Source: Actinomyces sp.
GTDB lineage: Bacteria; Actinomycetota; Actinomycetes; Actinomycetales; Actinomycetaceae
DNA length: 44,583 bases
Reading direction: 5' to 3'
Assembly (NCBI RefSeq): GCF_029851875.1
Contig: NZ_JARKVC010000021.1
Span: forward strand, 1 to 44,583
Shown here: positions 40,911 to 44,583 of the stretch, piece by piece
Numbering within the stretch: the first letter of the stretch is position 1
How the letters are laid out: each line of letters starts with the position of its first letter
Made by a program: the position numbers and the translations under genes
Notes under the pieces: model-generated
Told to the model about the DNA's origin: nothing
Database searches by the model: none
What the model saw: only the letters and a program-made list of their open reading frames with translations

Positions 40911-41492
40911 TCAGGCCTCCATCTCGTGCAGCGCGTCGATGGTGGCGGCCCCGGCCTTCCAGTTGCAGGCGCACAGCTCGTCGGACTGGAGGGCGTCGAG
41001 CTGACGCAGAACCTCCTCGGTGTTGCGGCCCACCGAGTCGGCCGTCACGGAGACGGACTGGATGACGTTGTGCGGGTCGACGATGAAGGTGGCGCGGTCG
41101 GCCTCGCCGGTGGCGCGCTTGATGCCCAGGGCCTCGACCAGCTCGCGGTTGAGGTCGCTGGCCATGGGGAAGGGCAGGTTCTGGAGCTTGTCGTGGCTGC
41201 GGCGCCAGGCGTAGTGGGTGTACTCGTTGTCCACGGACACGCCCACGACCTCACAGTCGCGGTCCTTGAACTCCTCGTAGAGGTCGCCGAAGGCGGCGAT
41301 CTCGGTGGGGCACACGAAGGTGAAGTCCTTGGGCCAGAAGAAGACCACGCGCCAGGTGCCCTCGGGGACGTTGCTGGAGACGGTGGTGAAGTAGTCCTCA
41401 GGCTGGTGGGCGTCCACGTCCTTGAGGTTGCCGGGGATGACGGCGGTGAGCTCGTAGCTGGGGAACTGGTCGCCGATGGTGAGAACGGCCAT
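40911..41492 (-). CDS. ahpC: Alkyl hydroperoxide reductase AhpC (peroxiredoxin)
   Basis: AhpC reduces hydrogen and organic peroxides and peroxynitrite in the cytoplasm. The 193-residue protein has the peroxidatic cysteine Cys61 in FVCPTE and resolving cysteines Cys174 and Cys176 in CAC near the C-terminus, the same three positions as in M. tuberculosis AhpC. ATG 41492 has AGGAGG seven bases upstream, so the longer frame to 41543 is not used. It is the first gene of an ahpC-ahpD operon. An AT-rich region with palindromic elements lies upstream and probably carries the promoter and a peroxide-responsive site. No oxyR is next to it. Confidence 0.96.
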   Translation of the reverse strand: MAVLTIGDQFPSYELTAVIPGNLKDVDAHQPEDYFTTVSSNVPEGTWRVVFFWPKDFTFVCPTEIAAFGDLYEEFKDRDCEVVGVSVDNEYTHYAWRRSHDKLQNLPFPMASDLNRELVEALGIKRATGEADRATFIVDPHNVIQSVSVTADSVGRNTEEVLRQLDALQSDELCACNWKAGAATIDALHEMEA

Positions 41493-41560
41493 GGTGCGCC
41501 TCCTGTAGTGCGTTCTAGGGGTGCGGGCCGGCAGGCCACACACCCGTGTCCTGCACCACG

Positions 41561-41623
41561 GTAGGAGCCTCCTACGATAAGTTCAAGTGAGTAGTTCCTA
41601 ATATTCAATGAACTTTGATTATC
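41561..41623 (-). promoter_or_regulatory. ahpC upstream region with palindrome and AT-rich dyad
   Basis: GTAGGAGCCTCCTAC (41561-41575) is a 15-base palindrome with one unpaired centre base. GATAAGTTCA (41576-41585) is imperfectly inverted at 41609-41623 (TGAACTTTGATTATC) in a markedly AT-rich stretch. The exact -10/-35 pair is not clear. A redox regulator site or a structured leader are both possible. Confidence 0.4.
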
Positions 41624-41674
41624 TCACCTGCGGGCTCACTGCCAGCGCACACAGCGCTGACCGCCAGCCGCTTC

Positions 41675-42829
41675 CTACCGGACGAGGACCAGCACTCCCA
41701 GCAGCGAGACCAGAGCGGAGACGACGGCGGACACCGCCCCGAGCCCCAGCGCCCGGCCGCCACCACGCGCGAGCCGGCGCAGGTCCACCGCCGCCCCCAT
41801 GGCGAACATCGCCATGGTCAGCAGGAAGGAGGCCACCGCGCTTGCCCACTCGAACCAGGACAACGGCACGCTCCCCTCGGCCAGGGTCCGCAGGAGCACG
41901 CTGGCTACGAAGCCCATGACGAACCAGGGCACGAGCGGTGCGCTGCGGCGACCACGTGCGGGACCGGGTTGGCCGCCTGCGCCCTCAGCCCCCGCCTGCT
42001 CGCCCAGACGGGCGGCGCGACGGGCTTCCAGCGCGCCGACGACCGCGATGAGCGGGGCCAGCAGAACCACGCGCCCGAGCTTGGCCACCACGGCCACGTC
42101 CAGGACCTCGGGAGAGATGAGGCCACCGGCCGCCACGACCTGGCCGACCTCGTGAACGCTGGCCCCCACCCACACCCCGGCGGGCGTGGCCTCCAGAGCG
42201 AGCCAGCGCACGAGCACAGGAAGCACCAGCAGCGCCGCGGTCCCGAACAACGTCACCGAGGCGATGGCCGTGGTGGCCGCCTCATCCACGCTCTCGCCCT
42301 GGGCGTTCTCGGTCCCACCACCCGCGGACGGCCTGCCCGGTCGGCTGGCTCCGGCTGCGCCGTCGGAGCGCACAACGGCACTCACTCCGGCCACAGCCGC
42401 TGCGCCGCAGATCGCGGTGCCGGTAGCGGTGAGCACGGTCGTCACACGGCCGACGCCGAGCCGGGGGCCGGCCCACACCGTGACAGCGAAGACCGTCAGG
42501 ACCGTGAGCGCGATGACGCCCAGCGCTCCCCAGCCCAGTGCCGCCACTGCCCGCAGCGACAGGCGCAGACCCAGCAGGACCACGCCCAGGCGCAGCAGAG
42601 TCCTGCCGGTCAGGGCGAGGCCCGGCTCCACCACAGCCGGGAGCGTGTGCAGGTTGCGCGCTGCCACGCCCGCGACGATCGCCACGAGCATGGCGGAGAC
42701 CAGAGGGACATGGTTGTTGATGACGGTGGCCGCGAGCGCGACCAGGCCGCACAGGACCACACCGGGCCACGCCCGCCACAGCCACGAACGCCAGCGGGGA
42801 AGAGAGGAGGAAGGAGTCACGGGGACCAT
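41675..42829 (-). CDS. YeiH/UPF0324-type putative sulfate exporter family membrane protein
   Basis: A 384-residue protein with about ten helices, of the family (Cons_hypoth698) that includes E. coli YeiH. GTAICGAAAVAG is the signature, with helix VWVGASVHEVGQVVAAG after it and MAMFAMGAAVDLRRL near the end. Some relatives are linked to sulfur compounds such as taurine or cysteine metabolism; no such gene is near here. Two Gly/Ala/Arg-rich cytoplasmic loops (residues ~150-180 and ~285-310) are longer than usual. The stop is 183 bases upstream of the ahpC start and the gene probably forms its own unit. Confidence 0.88.
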   Translation of the reverse strand: MVPVTPSSSLPRWRSWLWRAWPGVVLCGLVALAATVINNHVPLVSAMLVAIVAGVAARNLHTLPAVVEPGLALTGRTLLRLGVVLLGLRLSLRAVAALGWGALGVIALTVLTVFAVTVWAGPRLGVGRVTTVLTATGTAICGAAAVAGVSAVVRSDGAAGASRPGRPSAGGGTENAQGESVDEAATTAIASVTLFGTAALLVLPVLVRWLALEATPAGVWVGASVHEVGQVVAAGGLISPEVLDVAVVAKLGRVVLLAPLIAVVGALEARRAARLGEQAGAEGAGGQPGPARGRRSAPLVPWFVMGFVASVLLRTLAEGSVPLSWFEWASAVASFLLTMAMFAMGAAVDLRRLARGGGRALGLGAVSAVVSALVSLLGVLVLVR

Positions 42830-42972
42830 CCTGCCGGCTGCGAGAAGCTGTCACGATCCCGGGCGATGCACCCGCCGACGCCCGCCCTCCACAAACACCG
42901 GAATACCGCGGACACCTCACTCTTCGCGAGGTCTGACCGCAGGAGTCACCCAGGACTGTGACGCTCAGCCGG

Positions 42973-44559
42973 TTACAGCACCACAAGCACCTGCACCATG
43001 ACGATCTTGACCACGATCGCCAGTGCGAACAGCGTGGCGTAGCCGGCCTCGATGCGCTCGTCATCACACCGGGACAGGGCAAAGGCGAGGATCGCCGGCT
43101 GGCCCACGAGCCCAGCCAGTCCGCCAGCCGCCCGTGGGGCGCTGACTCCCACCCAGCGCGCACCGCCCAGGAGGATCGCGGCGTTGACGACGACGATGAG
43201 CGCCGCGAGGCCCCCCACCGCCAGACCGGTCAGCGAGAAGGCAGAGGCAGCGAAGTCAGGCCCGGACGCGAGCCCGATCGCAGCCAGGAAGAAGAGCAGG
43301 CCAAGCTGGCGGATGGTGGCGTTGGCGGCGTGGGGCAGCCCCCACACGAAGGGACCGGTGCGGCCCACGCGCCCGAGCACCATGCCCACCACGAGCGGGC
43401 CGGCCGCCACGCCCAGGCGCAGGGTGATGCCGCCGGGCAGCGGGACAGCCACCAGGCCCAGCAGGACACCAAGCGCCATCCCGATCCCCACGCTGAAAGC
43501 GTCGATCTGGGAGATGGAGCGCTCGGAGTCACCGAAGTAGTCGGCCGCAGCCTCCAGCTGCTCGGAGGGGACAACGGCGAGCACGCGGTCGCCCAGCTCT
43601 AGGACCAGGTCCTCGCGGGCGAGCAGGTCCAGGTCGCCGCGGCGCACGCGCGTGATGACGCCCTGGAAGCGTCCGGGCAGGTCGAGCTCCTCGATGGTCC
43701 GCCCGGCCACACGGGTGGAGGAGACCGTCAGTCGGCGGTAGTCGACGGCGGTGCGGTCCTTGGCCAGGCAGCGGTCCATACCCGAGCCCAGCTCCTCCAC
43801 CGCCTCCGCGAGCGCGGCCGGGGAGCCGACGACGACCACACGGTCACCGGCCAGCAGCTCCTCACCAGGGGTGACCACGCGGGTGGTCCCCCCACGCTCT
43901 AGGTAGGAGATACGGATGCGTCCGGAGCGAAAGGCCTCCATCTCGGTGAGCCTGACCGGACGCAGCAGCTCGACGCTGGTGGCCTTGAGGCCGTCGGCGG
44001 AGGCGGGGCGCAGGTCGCGCCGGCCCGGCCACTGCCGCCCGACGACGAGGGCGACGACGATGATCGCCACCGCCACACCCACGGGGTATGCCAGGGCGTA
44101 TCCGACGGCGGGCTCCTGGGTCCCAGCGGCTTCGACGGCCGCGTCCAGGACCGGGGAGGTCAGCGCCCCGGCGTAGGCGCCGGAGTCCATGGCCGGGGTG
44201 ATGCCGGTGAGGTGGGAGTAGCCGGCGCCGGCAGCCCCGGCAGTCACCAGCGCGAGCACGCACAGGGCCATGAGCGGCAGCTGGCGCCGCAGGTCGCGGA
44301 AGAAGGTGTTGCCCGCCCCGATGCCGACGGTGTAGCAGAACAGGCCGAGGCCCAGGCTGCGCAGGAAACCCAGGTCCGCGCCGAGCCGGGGGTCGAGCGC
44401 GCCGACGGCCAGGCCCACGAAGAGTGCTCCGGCCGCTCCGAAGCGGATGGGGCCGAAGGGGATCTGGCCGACGGCCGTACCCAGTCCGATGACGAGGAAG
44501 ACGGTGAGGACGGGAGCGGAGGCCAGGACGTCGAGCACGGGAAGCAGGAAGTCGGGCAC
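42973..44559 (-). CDS. AspT/YidE-type transporter with RCK_C domains
   Basis: A 528-residue membrane protein of the aspartate:alanine exchanger superfamily. Two blocks of about five helices (residues ~1-180 and ~360-528) flank a cytoplasmic region with two TrkA-C/RCK_C-like repeats (each with a GDRVVVVGS or GDRVLAVVP strand-turn). LFCYTVGIGAGNTFF in the first block and LFFLAAIGLASGPDF in the second are inverted-repeat counterparts of the transport site. The substrate may be an amino acid or dicarboxylate; it is not certain. The start ATG 44559 is close to the window end and its upstream region is not visible. Confidence 0.85.
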   Translation of the reverse strand: MPDFLLPVLDVLASAPVLTVFLVIGLGTAVGQIPFGPIRFGAAGALFVGLAVGALDPRLGADLGFLRSLGLGLFCYTVGIGAGNTFFRDLRRQLPLMALCVLALVTAGAAGAGYSHLTGITPAMDSGAYAGALTSPVLDAAVEAAGTQEPAVGYALAYPVGVAVAIIVVALVVGRQWPGRRDLRPASADGLKATSVELLRPVRLTEMEAFRSGRIRISYLERGGTTRVVTPGEELLAGDRVVVVGSPAALAEAVEELGSGMDRCLAKDRTAVDYRRLTVSSTRVAGRTIEELDLPGRFQGVITRVRRGDLDLLAREDLVLELGDRVLAVVPSEQLEAAADYFGDSERSISQIDAFSVGIGMALGVLLGLVAVPLPGGITLRLGVAAGPLVVGMVLGRVGRTGPFVWGLPHAANATIRQLGLLFFLAAIGLASGPDFAASAFSLTGLAVGGLAALIVVVNAAILLGGARWVGVSAPRAAGGLAGLVGQPAILAFALSRCDDERIEAGYATLFALAIVVKIVMVQVLVVL

Positions 44560-44583
44560 GCTCCCAGGGTATCTGGCCGAGCG

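Overview
The window reads as a chromosomal stretch of a high-GC Gram-positive actinobacterium, most likely Actinomyces or a close relative (inference). The grounds are dense GC-rich coding with GTG starts, several genes whose -10 box lies only 6-8 bases before the start codon (leaderless style), an AhpC/AhpD pair with the mycobacterial cysteine arrangement, a LAXTG-type sorting signal, and luxS with an MTA/SAH nucleosidase. No rRNA, tRNA, transposase, integrase or CRISPR array was seen. Most of it is housekeeping and transport chromosome; the accessory-looking parts are the left edge, 23.5-27.8 kb, and 35.6-36.5 kb.

Layout. 1-777: an AT-rich cluster of helically phased TCAT motifs before a 5'-truncated ATP-binding protein. 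0.8-2.9 kb: purB, a 31-bp perfect hairpin and a convergent tail-anchored unknown. 3.0-6.4 kb: copper homeostasis (csoR, copZ, copA) behind a promoter with a CsoR-like operator in its spacer. 6.5-9.3 kb: a kinase-like/flippase fusion. 9.2-15.4 kb: a glycan locus with a LacI regulator, a Tat-exported GH16 hydrolase with a cell-wall sorting signal, and a CUT1 sugar ABC transporter without its ATPase. 15.4-19.1 kb: threonine-to-glycine catabolism (tdh, kbl) facing a CycA-type amino acid permease. 19.2-23.5 kb: a DUF2079 membrane protein, a paired FluC fluoride channel, and KDPG aldolase with KDG kinase.

23.57-27.46 kb is the most unusual part. A cassette holding an MFS transporter and a nucleoside-hydrolase-like gene broken by one in-frame amber codon lies between two inverted arrays of 52-bp modules. 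Each array has a block order X-Y-Z-T, and 52 bp is very close to five helical turns. Just outside the right array lies only the C-terminal end of a transketolase-type gene.

27.8-34.0 kb: an AI-2E family transporter, a FetB-like permease without an ATPase, and a run of genes for an SLC13 anion symporter, a histidine kinase with a cyclic-nucleotide-binding-like domain and a receiver-only response regulator. 34.2-37.3 kb: an alpha/beta hydrolase divergent from luxS across a cluster of GTGCAC-centred sites, an AlbA_2 protein, and mtn, which together with luxS recycles S-adenosylhomocysteine and makes AI-2. 37.4-40.2 kb: a thiamine-binding-like protein divergent from a TetR/DHA2 efflux pair with two operator palindromes over its promoter. 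40.4-44.6 kb: ahpC-ahpD peroxide defence, a YeiH-type exporter and an AspT/YidE-type transporter. Strong hairpins without T-tracts close most convergent gene pairs.
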